Shown one piece after another: positions 50,620 to 60,314 of a stretch of DNA of 64,000 bases. The notes under the pieces were generated by a model. The model made no database searches and had not been told where the DNA came from. It saw nothing but the letters and a program-made list of their open reading frames with translations. Origin of the DNA: Clostridiales bacterium (GTDB lineage: Bacteria > Bacillota > Clostridia > Lachnospirales > Lachnospiraceae); assembly GCA_021202925.1 (NCBI GenBank), contig JAJQCD010000033.1, positions 1-64,000 of the forward strand, in the 5' to 3' direction. Numbering within the stretch: position 1 is the stretch's first letter; every line of letters begins with the position of its first letter. A program made the position numbers and the translations under genes.

Positions 50620-51171
50620 TCACTCGGTCCGTTGTGATGCTCCGGCATATACCAGACGATACAGCGACTGCAGTTCCTGATAAGCCATCGTCTCCTGCAG
50701 ATCCCGAAGCCCGTCCAGAATTCCCTCCAGATACCAGCGATGACCTTCCTTGTGTTTCTCATGGAACCGATCCCAGACCGCATCTCCGATCACCAGATAA
50801 TCCCGTGCCGTCGAGCGCATGTTGCTCAGCTTATCTCCCAGCGCCAGAATCTTCATCTCCCGGTCGGCTGTCTTCAGATGGCAGATCGTCGCCTGCTTCC
50901 GTTCCCGCCAGCCTCTGGACTTATCCTCGGTCTCCGCCTCCACCAGGGCACGCACCCGGCTACCGAACGCACGCTCGATATCCTCCGCCTTCGTCGGTGT
51001 ATCCTCCAGCACATCGTGCAGATACGCGGCCGCGATCACCTCCTCATCGTCCGTCAGCTGCGCCACAATCAACGCAACCTCCATCGGATGATAAATATAG
51101 GGAATGCTGTTCCCCTTTCGCGTCATCCCTTCATGTGCCTTCGCCGCAAATGCCGCTGCTTCCTGTATCAT
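50620..51171 (-). CDS. HD-domain phosphohydrolase (RelA/SpoT HD-like)
   Basis: MTRKGNSIPYIYHPMEVALIV, AAYLHDVLEDTPT, LALGDKLSNMRS. Confidence 0.85.
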   Translation of the reverse strand: MIQEAAAFAAKAHEGMTRKGNSIPYIYHPMEVALIVAQLTDDEEVIAAAYLHDVLEDTPTKAEDIERAFGSRVRALVEAETEDKSRGWRERKQATICHLKTADREMKILALGDKLSNMRSTARDYLVIGDAVWDRFHEKHKEGHRWYLEGILDGLRDLQETMAYQELQSLYRLVYAGASQRTE

Positions 51172-51482
51172 ACCTGTCCGCCCCTTCGCGATTCCTCTGC
51201 CCATTCCGGGCAATCGAGTCTGTTCCGTTACCGTATCGATTCAGGACGGCATCTTTCCGCACCACCCTGTCTCCAGTATAACACAGCGCAAAGGATGCGA
51301 CAAGAAAAACAGTAAGAAAAACTTTCCTTGTCAAGCGAACGGTTTTCTGCTATGCTTATGTGCAGAAAATCAGGAAGCAGCCTGCATTCCCCGCACCATA
51401 GTGCATAGCGCCGGAAGCGAATACAGCCTGCAACGAAAGGAATACGAAACTTATGGCGCTTTCGCGCCCGGAGGAAGATATT

Positions 51483-52274
51483 ATGATCGAACAGACACAA
51501 CGGCCCACGGCCCGCTCATCCAGCCGTTACCGCAAAAAGAAAAAAAGTGAATTGCCGCACATCCTGTTGTTCTATGTGCTGCCTTTTCTTATTTTCAACG
51601 CACTCGTCTTCTACTGTGTGACCACTGCGCCGGAATTTCAGATGGAGGTTGCCGATACGGACGATTACCTTTCCACGACTGTCACCATGGATCTCCAGTC
51701 GCACTTTCCGACGAAATCCGTCACCATGACGCTCAATGGCGAAGCGGTTGAACTGGAAAAGGACGGCCGTACCTATACGGCAGTTGTTACTACCAATGGC
51801 TCCATTGAAGCCACCGTTGTCAATTTAAACGGCATGCAGACCAAGATCTACGATCATGTCAATGTCCTCGATGAGACTCCGCCGACCTTCGACGGCGATC
51901 CCGCGATCAATGACGGCGTCATCTACCTGTCGATTGCAGACAGTCAGTCCGGCGTTAACTTTGACTCCATCTACGCCGTGAACTCTCTGGGCGAGACACT
52001 GACGCCTCTGACCGTCGATCGCAGCGCCAACATGCTTTCTTTTGAGATGGATCCGGACGGGCTCCATGTCTACGCGCAGGATATGGCCGGCAATGAAGTC
52101 CAGGCCAATTTCACTTCCCACACGGAAAATGGGGTGGAAACACTGGAAGGCGGTATTGAAGATACCGAAACAGAAGCCAGTTCCCAGGATGCCGTCCGCG
52201 TCACCGAAGAAACCGGATCTGACACAGAGACGGACTCCGCGGCAGACCCGGTTTCTGACATTACAATCAACTGA
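51483..52274 (+). CDS. Membrane-anchored extracellular protein with Ig-like region and acidic tail, unknown function
   Basis: Single N-terminal TM (LPHILLFYVLPFLIFNALVFYCV), beta-rich repeats, Ser/Thr/Glu tail; cggaggaag RBS before 51483. Confidence 0.65.
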   Translation: MIEQTQRPTARSSSRYRKKKKSELPHILLFYVLPFLIFNALVFYCVTTAPEFQMEVADTDDYLSTTVTMDLQSHFPTKSVTMTLNGEAVELEKDGRTYTAVVTTNGSIEATVVNLNGMQTKIYDHVNVLDETPPTFDGDPAINDGVIYLSIADSQSGVNFDSIYAVNSLGETLTPLTVDRSANMLSFEMDPDGLHVYAQDMAGNEVQANFTSHTENGVETLEGGIEDTETEASSQDAVRVTEETGSDTETDSAADPVSDITIN

Positions 52275-52278
52275 CTTC

Positions 52279-53592
52279 TTACCCCTGATACACAATCTCT
52301 CCCCCACAGATGGTATGGGTCACCCTTCCGTAGAGCGATTCTCCGATAAACGGCGAATTGGACGCTTTCGACCGGAACGTTTCGACCGTCCAGATCGCAT
52401 CAGGATCGAAAATGACCAGATCCGCGTCTGCTCCGACCCCGATCCAGCCCTTCCTCTCCTCCAGGTGATAGAGCGTCGCCGGGTTGATCGTCATCTTCTC
52501 GAGCAGCTGCTTCATGGTGAGGACACCAGGCCGCACCAGATTCGTGACACCCAGCGCGAGCGACGTCTCCAGTCCGATGATTCCGCTCGGTGCCTGCGTG
52601 AGCGGACGGGCCTTCTCCTCCGCGCTGTGAGGCGCATGATCCGTGGCTATGATATCGATGATTCCTTCCCGCAATCCCCGGAGAATCTCCTCCCGATCCG
52701 CCGCTGTCCGCAGCGGCGGATTCATTTTTGCCAGCGTCCCGTGTTGCAGCACCGCCGTCTCATCCAGCGAAAAATGATGCGGCGTCACCTCCGCCACAAC
52801 CGGAGCACCCAGATGCTTTGCAAATTCCACCATCCGCACCGACGTGCCGGAGCTGATATGCTGAATATCAACGACCGCGCCGGTGTGCAGCGCCAGCATG
52901 CAGTCCCGCGCCACCAGAACATCCTCTGCCATCGCGGGCGATCCGCCGATGCCAAGCGCATCCGATACCGCGCCCTGGTTGATGCCATTGTCTGCAATCA
53001 GCGTCCGGTCCTCTTCATGAAAACTGAGCGGCAGATTCAGACGAACCGCTTCCTCCATCGCCTGTCTGACCAGTCCGGCATTCATCAGCGGAATCCCGTC
53101 ATCCGTGAAGCCAGCCGCCCCATGCGCCTTCAGCAATTCCATATCAACCAGTTCCTGCCCCTTCATGCCGACGGAGATATTCGCACAGGTCAGGACATGG
53201 ATCGCCGTCTTCTTTCCCTCGCCAATCACATATTCCAGCGTTTCCACATTGTCCACGGCAGGCCTGGTGTTCGCCATCAGCACAACCGTCGTAAATCCTC
53301 CGGCGGCAGCAGCCCTGGCTCCGGTCTGAATGTCCTCCTTATAGGTAAAACCCGGATCACGAAAATGCACATGGACGTCAATCAGCCCCGGCGCCACGAT
53401 CTGCCCGGACGCATCGATCACGGAAACGCCGGACGAAGCGTCTGTCCCCTTCTCTGCGCCGGACCCGGAGAGATACTTCGCCTCCAGCCCGGTTCCCATA
53501 TCAATGATCGTTCCTCCATCCACAACGACGTCCATCACGCCATCGGTACCGGTCTTCGGGTCAATGACCCGTCCGTTTCGAATATAAATCAT
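52279..53592 (-). CDS. pyrC: Dihydroorotase
   Basis: VAPGLIDVHVHFRDPGFTYKEDIQTGARAAAAGGFTTVVLMANTRP. Confidence 0.95.
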   Translation of the reverse strand: MIYIRNGRVIDPKTGTDGVMDVVVDGGTIIDMGTGLEAKYLSGSGAEKGTDASSGVSVIDASGQIVAPGLIDVHVHFRDPGFTYKEDIQTGARAAAAGGFTTVVLMANTRPAVDNVETLEYVIGEGKKTAIHVLTCANISVGMKGQELVDMELLKAHGAAGFTDDGIPLMNAGLVRQAMEEAVRLNLPLSFHEEDRTLIADNGINQGAVSDALGIGGSPAMAEDVLVARDCMLALHTGAVVDIQHISSGTSVRMVEFAKHLGAPVVAEVTPHHFSLDETAVLQHGTLAKMNPPLRTAADREEILRGLREGIIDIIATDHAPHSAEEKARPLTQAPSGIIGLETSLALGVTNLVRPGVLTMKQLLEKMTINPATLYHLEERKGWIGVGADADLVIFDPDAIWTVETFRSKASNSPFIGESLYGRVTHTICGGEIVYQG

Positions 53593-53731
53593 CTCGTCGT
53601 TCTCCTTTTCTACCGCAAATCATGGTCATCCCGCTTCTCCGCTTCATCCAAACGCGCGCTGGCATCCGACCGGCGCGCGTTCTCCATCTCATTTTTTCTG
53701 CCCGCAAAAGCACGGGATTCCGAAGCCAGAT

Positions 53732-54448
53732 CTACGGGCATAGAAATACCTGGCCTTTCTCCTGAATTTCTACAATCTTCTCCCGGTAATCTTCCGTACA
53801 GGGCAGAACCTTAAACCGACGAATCAGATCAAAATCATCCCAGAAATGCATGGGAAACACCATCTTTGCACCGACTGTCCGCATAAATTCGTCGATACCC
53901 AGGGAATACAGTTCCTCCTGCCGCCCGTCCAGCACAAGCATCGCCAGATCCGGGCGAAGTCCCTTCCCGCGAATCTGTTCCAGTTCCTTCCCATAAGCGG
54001 CATGAATATCCGGATTCCAGGGATCCGGCTCTCCCTTCCACTGCCAGTCATTCAGATCCCCTGCATGATAAATCACCTTCCCGTCGACCTCGACCAGAAA
54101 GGCAACGCCTTCATCGGTCGAGCGGAATGCAGTAACCTTCATCCCGCCGCATTCCGCAAGCTCCAGCACGCTGCCGGGATCGACAAATTCCACCCGTCCC
54201 CGATGCTCATCCGGAACCCGATTCTGCCAGATATCATCGGACAGCACATAAAAAACATGCGGATGTACCGCCGCCAGCTTCCAGATCGCCGGATCAAAAT
54301 GATCCGGATGGCGATGGCTGACAAAGACCACCAGATCTTTCTCTGGATCCAACGCCGGAACCGCCGTGTTCCACCAGTCAAACAGGAGCTGTCCGTGCTC
54401 CGTTGCCACCAGAAACCCACTGTGATGAAGATACGTCACGCTTGTCAT
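53732..54448 (-). CDS. Metallo-beta-lactamase-fold hydrolase
   Basis: TYLHHSGFLVATEHGQLLFDWW, FVSHRHPDHFDP, YHAGDLNDWQW. Confidence 0.85.
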   Translation of the reverse strand: MTSVTYLHHSGFLVATEHGQLLFDWWNTAVPALDPEKDLVVFVSHRHPDHFDPAIWKLAAVHPHVFYVLSDDIWQNRVPDEHRGRVEFVDPGSVLELAECGGMKVTAFRSTDEGVAFLVEVDGKVIYHAGDLNDWQWKGEPDPWNPDIHAAYGKELEQIRGKGLRPDLAMLVLDGRQEELYSLGIDEFMRTVGAKMVFPMHFWDDFDLIRRFKVLPCTEDYREKIVEIQEKGQVFLCP

Positions 54449-56868
54449 TTCTTCACCGCCGGTACTTTCTTCGCAGAATCCTTTACCGCGGGAACCTTCT
54501 TTGAAGTATCTTTTACTGCCGGCACCTTCTTTGCGGTATCCTTCACCACAGGCATTTTCTTTGAGGTGTCCTTCAGGGCCGGAACCTTCTTCCCATCCGG
54601 CGCCGTCTCCGTCTTCTTCACCGCTTTCGGCTCAACCGCCGGTGTGCAGGTAAAGATAAGCGCAGACATCGGCGGCACATCGATGACGATTGAAAACGTC
54701 CGCTCATTGCACTCCTCGCGCTTACTGGTCTTTACGCGCGGATTGCCCTTTCCACCACCGCCGAATTCAACCGCGTCACTGTTCAGCACTTCCTTGTATT
54801 TGCCATAGAACGGCACGCCGACCTGGTACTTCTCATGTTCCACCGGCGCGAAATTGCATACAAAGAGCAGCGTCTCCTCCTTCTTCTTCGTTCTGCGCAG
54901 GAACACCACAATATTTTCCTGACTCGACGAACAGTCAATCCACTCAAATCCGTCCGGTACATAGTCCTGTTCGTAGAGCGCCGGATGGCTCTGGTAGAAT
55001 CGGTTCAGCGCCTTCACATAATCCTGCGTCTTTTTGTGAACCGGATACTCCAGAATCTCCCACGGCAGCGACACATTCTCATTCCACTCGGCGACCTGCG
55101 CGAACTCCTGTCCCATGAAGAGAAGCTTCTTCCCCGGATGCCCATACATAAACCCGTATGCCGCACGAAGATTGTTCGCCTTCGCCTCATAATCCGCCCC
55201 CGGCATCTTGCAGAGCATGGACGCCTTGCCATGGACGACCTCGTCATGCGAGAATACCAGAATGAAATCCTCGCTGTACGCATACAGCATGGAGAAGGTC
55301 AGCTCCCCATAATGATAATTCCGGAAGAACGGATCCGTCTTCATATAACCGGTAAAATCATTCATCCAGCCCATGTTCCACTTGTAATCAAAGCCCAGGC
55401 CATTCTTCTTTACATCGCCCGTGATCTCCGGCCACGCCGTCGACTCCTCCGCGATGACCATCACGCCCTTCGCCTGTTTCTTAAACTGACTGTTTAAATG
55501 CTTTAAGAACTCTACGGCCTCCAGATTCTCATGGCCGCCGTACATGTTCGCGACCCACTCGCCGTCATTCTTTCCATAATCCAGATACAGCATGGACGCC
55601 ACCGCATCCATGCGGATCCCGTCTGCATGGAACTCCTTCGCCCAGTACAGCGCATTCGCAATCAGGAAGTTCGTCACCTGCGGCCGTCCGTAATTGTAAA
55701 TCAGCGTCCCCCAGTGCGGGTACGACCCCTGCCTCGGGTCCGCATGCTCATAGACGCAGCTTCCGTCAAAACAGGCCAGCCCCTGCAAATCCCGTGGGAA
55801 ATGCGCCGGCACCCAGTCGAGGATCACGCCAATCCCCTGGCCATGCATGTAATCCATAAAATACCGGAAATCATCCGGCGTCCCATAGCGGCTCGTGGGC
55901 GCATAGTATCCGGTCACCTGATAGCCCCAGGAACCATCCAGCGGATGCTCCATGACCGGCATCAGTTCCACATGGGTATACCCCATTTCCTTCACATATT
56001 CCGCCAGCCTCGGTGCGATCTCCCGGTAATTGTAGAATTCCGAACCGACCACCGGTGTCCCATCCTCCAGCGTCTCCAACGGCTTACGAATCCAGGAGCC
56101 CAGATGCACCTCATAGATGGAAACCGGCTTCTTCTTCGTATCCGTCTTCTCCCGCTGTGCCAGCCATGCCGCGTCCTCCCAGACATACTGGCTCTCCCAG
56201 ACAATCGACGCCGTATTCGGCCGCAGCTCCGCATAGCTTCCATACGGATCCGCCTTCAGCATCGGTTCGCCTTTGCGCGTCTTAATCTCATACTTGTAGA
56301 CGGTTCCCGCTTCCAGACCGGGAAGGAACAGTTCAAACACGCCCGAATCTCCGATCCGCTTCATCTGGTGACGTCTGCCGTCCCAGTGATTAAAATCTCC
56401 AACCACACTGACACGCATCGCGCATGGCGCCCAGACAGAAAAATATACGCCCTTCACGCCGCCAATCGTCATCGAATGCGCGCCCATCTTTTTGTATACG
56501 TCGTAAAAAATCCCCGCCTCAAACTTCTTTAATTCCGATTCCGTATACTGCGTTCCATACGCATACGGGTCACGGATCTCCTCGGTCTCTCCCGACTCAT
56601 ATGTGACCAGCAGCAGATAATCCGTCACCGACTTACGCGGCACCAGTACGGCAAAAAAGCCCGCCTCATCCTGCTTTTCCATCGGATACTTTTTCCCGTT
56701 TCCAACCATTCGCACCGTGACTGTAGCCGCTTCCGGAATAAACGCCTGAACCAGCAGTCCATCCTTCGTCACATGCGGGCCAAGAAGGCGTTCCGGGTTC
56801 GCCGCCTCGGAATAAACAATCTCCTCAATCCCCGCCCAGTCCATCAAATCATACAACGTCTTATCCAC
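54445..56868 (-). CDS. glgB: 1,4-alpha-glucan branching enzyme with Lys-rich repeat tail
   Basis: SVVGDFNHWDGRRHQMKRI, GYTHVELMPVMEHPLDGSWGYQVTGYYAPTSRYG, DGIRMDAVASMLYLDYG; GTG start (MDKTLYDLM) preceded by cggagggg. Confidence 0.93.
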   Translation of the reverse strand: MDKTLYDLMDWAGIEEIVYSEAANPERLLGPHVTKDGLLVQAFIPEAATVTVRMVGNGKKYPMEKQDEAGFFAVLVPRKSVTDYLLLVTYESGETEEIRDPYAYGTQYTESELKKFEAGIFYDVYKKMGAHSMTIGGVKGVYFSVWAPCAMRVSVVGDFNHWDGRRHQMKRIGDSGVFELFLPGLEAGTVYKYEIKTRKGEPMLKADPYGSYAELRPNTASIVWESQYVWEDAAWLAQREKTDTKKKPVSIYEVHLGSWIRKPLETLEDGTPVVGSEFYNYREIAPRLAEYVKEMGYTHVELMPVMEHPLDGSWGYQVTGYYAPTSRYGTPDDFRYFMDYMHGQGIGVILDWVPAHFPRDLQGLACFDGSCVYEHADPRQGSYPHWGTLIYNYGRPQVTNFLIANALYWAKEFHADGIRMDAVASMLYLDYGKNDGEWVANMYGGHENLEAVEFLKHLNSQFKKQAKGVMVIAEESTAWPEITGDVKKNGLGFDYKWNMGWMNDFTGYMKTDPFFRNYHYGELTFSMLYAYSEDFILVFSHDEVVHGKASMLCKMPGADYEAKANNLRAAYGFMYGHPGKKLLFMGQEFAQVAEWNENVSLPWEILEYPVHKKTQDYVKALNRFYQSHPALYEQDYVPDGFEWIDCSSSQENIVVFLRRTKKKEETLLFVCNFAPVEHEKYQVGVPFYGKYKEVLNSDAVEFGGGGKGNPRVKTSKREECNERTFSIVIDVPPMSALIFTCTPAVEPKAVKKTETAPDGKKVPALKDTSKKMPVVKDTAKKVPAVKDTSKKVPAVKDSAKKVPAVKK
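54455..54604. repeat. 30-bp tandem repeat (about 5 degenerate copies) in 3' end of glgB
   Basis: KKVPALKDTS/KKMPVVKDTA/KKVPAVKDTS/KKVPAVKDSA/KKVPAVKK. Confidence 0.9.
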
Positions 56869-56928
56869 AATTGTCCCCTCCGTTCTAATTCCTGGTATCA
56901 TTATATCCTATTTACGATTTGACAGCAA

Positions 56929-59900
56929 TCAGTTTCGCAGCAGTTCCATCAACTCCTCGCGGCTGAAGGTCGCGCTCTTCAATCCCTCGCCGCCCAGAAT
57001 CTCCTCTGCCAGCTCCGTCTTCCGTTCCTGAATCTTCGTAATGTTTTCTTCTATTGTCCCCTTTGTCAGCAGTTTATATACGGTCACAACCTGCTCCTGC
57101 CCGATCCGGTGCGCCCGGTCGGTCGCCTGGTTCTGCACGGCAAGATTCCACCAGGGATCATAATGAATCACAATGTCCGCCGCCGTCAGATTAAGCCCCG
57201 TTCCGCCCGCTTTCAGCGAGATACAGAACACCGATGTATCATCCCGGTTGAAATCCTCAACCAGGCGGATCCGTTCCTCTTTCTTCGTGCTGCCCGTCAG
57301 CGCATAGTACGAAATCTTCTCCGCATCCAGCCGTTCTTCAATCCGTGCCAGCATCGTCGTAAACTGCGAAAACAGCAGAATCTTATGCCCGCTCCCCACC
57401 GCGTTCCGAACCAGCTCCAGACACATCTCCAGCTTTGCCGACTCTCCCCTGTAATCCTCAAAGACAAGCGCCGGATCACAGCAAAGCTGACGCAAACGGG
57501 TCAACTCCGCGAGCATCTGAATCTTCGAGGTCTTAAACTCTTCATCCGTCTGTCCATCCAGCAGAATCTGCAGCCGCTTCACATGCGCGTCATACAGCTT
57601 CTGCTGTTCTCCTTCCATCTTCGCGTAGAAATCCCGTTCGATCTTCGGCGGCAGATCCGTAAGAACATCCTTTTTCAGGCGACGCAGAACAAACGGCCGG
57701 ATCATTTTCCGCAGCCGTTTCGTCGCCGTCTCACTCTGTCTCGACACGATCGGCTCCTCGATTTCATCCCGGAACTGCGGATATGCATACAGGAATCCCG
57801 GCATCAGGTAATCAAAAATACTCCAGAGTTCACTCAGCCGGTTTTCCACCGGCGTTCCCGTTAACGCCAGCCTGAATCCGGCCTGCACCTGCTTCACCGC
57901 TTTTGCCGCCTGCGTACCGTGATTCTTGATAAACTGTGCCTCGTCGATCACCTCCGTATCAAACCGCAGCCGCTCGTAATGCGCAAGATCCCGTTTGAGC
58001 AGATCATACGAAGTCAGAAGAATGTCACCCTTTTGCGCGCCCTCGATCAGTTCCCGGCGCTTCGCCGCCGTCCCGACCACCATGGTCACCGGCAGTTCCG
58101 GCGCAAAACGGGCAAACTCACTGTTCCAGTTGTAAACCAGCGAAGCCGGTGAGACAATCAACGCCATCGACGGCGCTTCCGAGGCCAGAAACGCAATCAC
58201 CTGCAGCGTCTTTCCCAGCCCCATATCATCCGCCAGAATTCCACCGAAACCATTGTGTTTCAGGGTCTTGATCCACAGAAATCCCACCTTCTGATACTCC
58301 CTGAGGATCGGATCCAGCAACGGTGGAATTTCGAAATCATTATCCTCCACCGTCTTCATGTTGCGCACCAACGCCCGGAATTCCCGGTTGCGGGACACAC
58401 TCATCCCGCCATGCTCCCGCAGCTCGCTGTCCAGATAAAGCGCCCGGTAACGCGGCAATTCCACGCTCTCCCGCTTCATCTGTGCATCCGTCAGATTCAG
58501 TCCTTCCCGCAGTTCTGCCAGCGCCCCCACATCCACGCCGGAAATATCGACAAAATCCCCGTTTTTCAGGCGATAGAACTTTTTCTTTCTGTTGTATCGC
58601 GACAGAATCTCCAGCAGTTCCGCCCTCGACATATCTCCGGCTGTCATCCGCAGTTCAAGCAGATCACCGGATACGGAAATGCCCACCGAAACCTTTGGCG
58701 TCGGCGAAACCTGGAGACGCTTCAGTGCCTCCGAGATATAGACCTCTCCCACCATCTGCAGTCTGGTGGGAGCTTCTGTCAGGAACTCGTAGATGGCATC
58801 GTCTCCGACCGCCGCCATTGCCTGCGTCTTCTCATCGTAGGCATCACAAAATGACGACACCAGCTGTCTGACCTCCGTCTCCTTCAGCTGATCCCGTCTC
58901 CCCACGTCCTTCTTCTCGTCAAACAGAGGATACTCCCACTCTCCGTACCGCACCAGGGGCCGACAGGTCACCATCTCCCGATTGGGCGCATCCAGATAAA
59001 AAGAAAAAGCCGCCTGCGCCAGACCATAATCCGCCTCGTCAAATTTTTTTCGTTCACAGACGAACTGTTTCTCCAGAGCCGGAAGCAGCTGCCGGCAAAA
59101 GAGCGGCACATCCTCCTTCTGAATAAACGCCCGCCGATCCGGAATACTGCGCATCCATTCCATAAAGTCGCTCACCGGCGCCAGGCTCTCCCTGGACAGC
59201 GGATAGACCCTGCCCTCCAGGAAATAATAATCATACCGATTCCCTTTCAGTCCGAAAACCGGTTCCAGCTTAAGCTCCACACCGTCCGCTTTCCCGTTCA
59301 GCCACAGTTTTCTTTTTAACGGTTCCTGCGTGATCCGCCACTCCGTATACTCATCGTTGTCTTTTGCGCCAAAAAAAGAACCGTCCTTCACCAGCTCCAT
59401 AAACTGTTCCGTCTCCGTCGCAGTCAGACTGATATTCCGCAATTTGGAAGGCATCTGGTAACCCACGGCTTTCAGATAGCTACTGTAATGATTCCACAGC
59501 CACTCGCGGATAAAATCGACCCAGACTAACGACTCCGGATCAAACATCTCCCGGCAATGAAGAAAGGAGAGCTTCTTTCCATAGGAAACCGTCTCCTCCT
59601 TCTCCATCGCTCCCAAAAACGAAACCACGTCCTTCAGAATATACATGCTGCCCGCACCGATCCGAAACTCCAGCGTCGCGCCACTCGCATTGAAATGAAA
59701 ATAGGGAACCAGTCGGACCGTCCCCAGCTGCTCCCCACTCGTAATCGCAAGCGTCCCTTTCTCCTGCCGTTTTTCCAGCAGCGCCTTTAAGCCCGGCGTC
59801 GTGAGCGCCTGCGACTTCGCTCTCCCCCGGGCCGGACGCCCGGGACCCATCTTCTGCTGTGCCCCGGCGCGAAGCATCGCCCCCAGAGCCGTTCCCTGCA

Positions 59901-60213
59901 TCTTATCCCACTCAATGTAATGGAGAAGTACCGCCACACAATGCTTGCAGAGACCACTGTACTTACGGAAAGCCGGACACTCACAGTAGATTCCATTCAC
60001 CCGGTCCGACTCCAGATTATGCGTCATCTCCACACCATACACATTGCGTCCGCTGCCCTTCACCGTCGCCTCAATATTCCGCTCCTTTTCCTCTTCCCCG
60101 TCGGTTTCTTCCACCTGAAAAGAAGAAATGCGGCCGCCCTGATAAAGCTGCAGCCCCCGGCTGTAGACCGTCGTATTTGTCGCCGCATTCCTGATATTTG
60201 TCCTCGTCAGCAT
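56929..60213 (-). CDS. SNF2-family helicase with N-terminal SWIM zinc finger
   Basis: YCECPAFRKYSGLCKHCVAVLLHY; GGILADDMGLGKTLQVIAFLAS; VIDEAQFIKN; THRIGQ-like DRAHRIGQEQVVTVYKLL. Confidence 0.94.
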   Translation of the reverse strand: MLTRTNIRNAATNTTVYSRGLQLYQGGRISSFQVEETDGEEEKERNIEATVKGSGRNVYGVEMTHNLESDRVNGIYCECPAFRKYSGLCKHCVAVLLHYIEWDKMQGTALGAMLRAGAQQKMGPGRPARGRAKSQALTTPGLKALLEKRQEKGTLAITSGEQLGTVRLVPYFHFNASGATLEFRIGAGSMYILKDVVSFLGAMEKEETVSYGKKLSFLHCREMFDPESLVWVDFIREWLWNHYSSYLKAVGYQMPSKLRNISLTATETEQFMELVKDGSFFGAKDNDEYTEWRITQEPLKRKLWLNGKADGVELKLEPVFGLKGNRYDYYFLEGRVYPLSRESLAPVSDFMEWMRSIPDRRAFIQKEDVPLFCRQLLPALEKQFVCERKKFDEADYGLAQAAFSFYLDAPNREMVTCRPLVRYGEWEYPLFDEKKDVGRRDQLKETEVRQLVSSFCDAYDEKTQAMAAVGDDAIYEFLTEAPTRLQMVGEVYISEALKRLQVSPTPKVSVGISVSGDLLELRMTAGDMSRAELLEILSRYNRKKKFYRLKNGDFVDISGVDVGALAELREGLNLTDAQMKRESVELPRYRALYLDSELREHGGMSVSRNREFRALVRNMKTVEDNDFEIPPLLDPILREYQKVGFLWIKTLKHNGFGGILADDMGLGKTLQVIAFLASEAPSMALIVSPASLVYNWNSEFARFAPELPVTMVVGTAAKRRELIEGAQKGDILLTSYDLLKRDLAHYERLRFDTEVIDEAQFIKNHGTQAAKAVKQVQAGFRLALTGTPVENRLSELWSIFDYLMPGFLYAYPQFRDEIEEPIVSRQSETATKRLRKMIRPFVLRRLKKDVLTDLPPKIERDFYAKMEGEQQKLYDAHVKRLQILLDGQTDEEFKTSKIQMLAELTRLRQLCCDPALVFEDYRGESAKLEMCLELVRNAVGSGHKILLFSQFTTMLARIEERLDAEKISYYALTGSTKKEERIRLVEDFNRDDTSVFCISLKAGGTGLNLTAADIVIHYDPWWNLAVQNQATDRAHRIGQEQVVTVYKLLTKGTIEENITKIQERKTELAEEILGGEGLKSATFSREELMELLRN

Positions 60214-60314
60214 ATCCGTACTCCTTCGTCACCTGTTTACCGTCTATCCTTTGCCATATCGCCGGTCGAATCACTCCCGTATGCCAGGCTCCATCCCCGT
60301 AATCACATAAATGT

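Noticed and set aside
54480-54600. Plus-strand TAGTFFAESF/TAGTFFEVSF repeats in ORF 53846-54808
   Set aside because: Antisense reading of the GlgB KKVPAVKD repeat tail, not a separate repeat protein.
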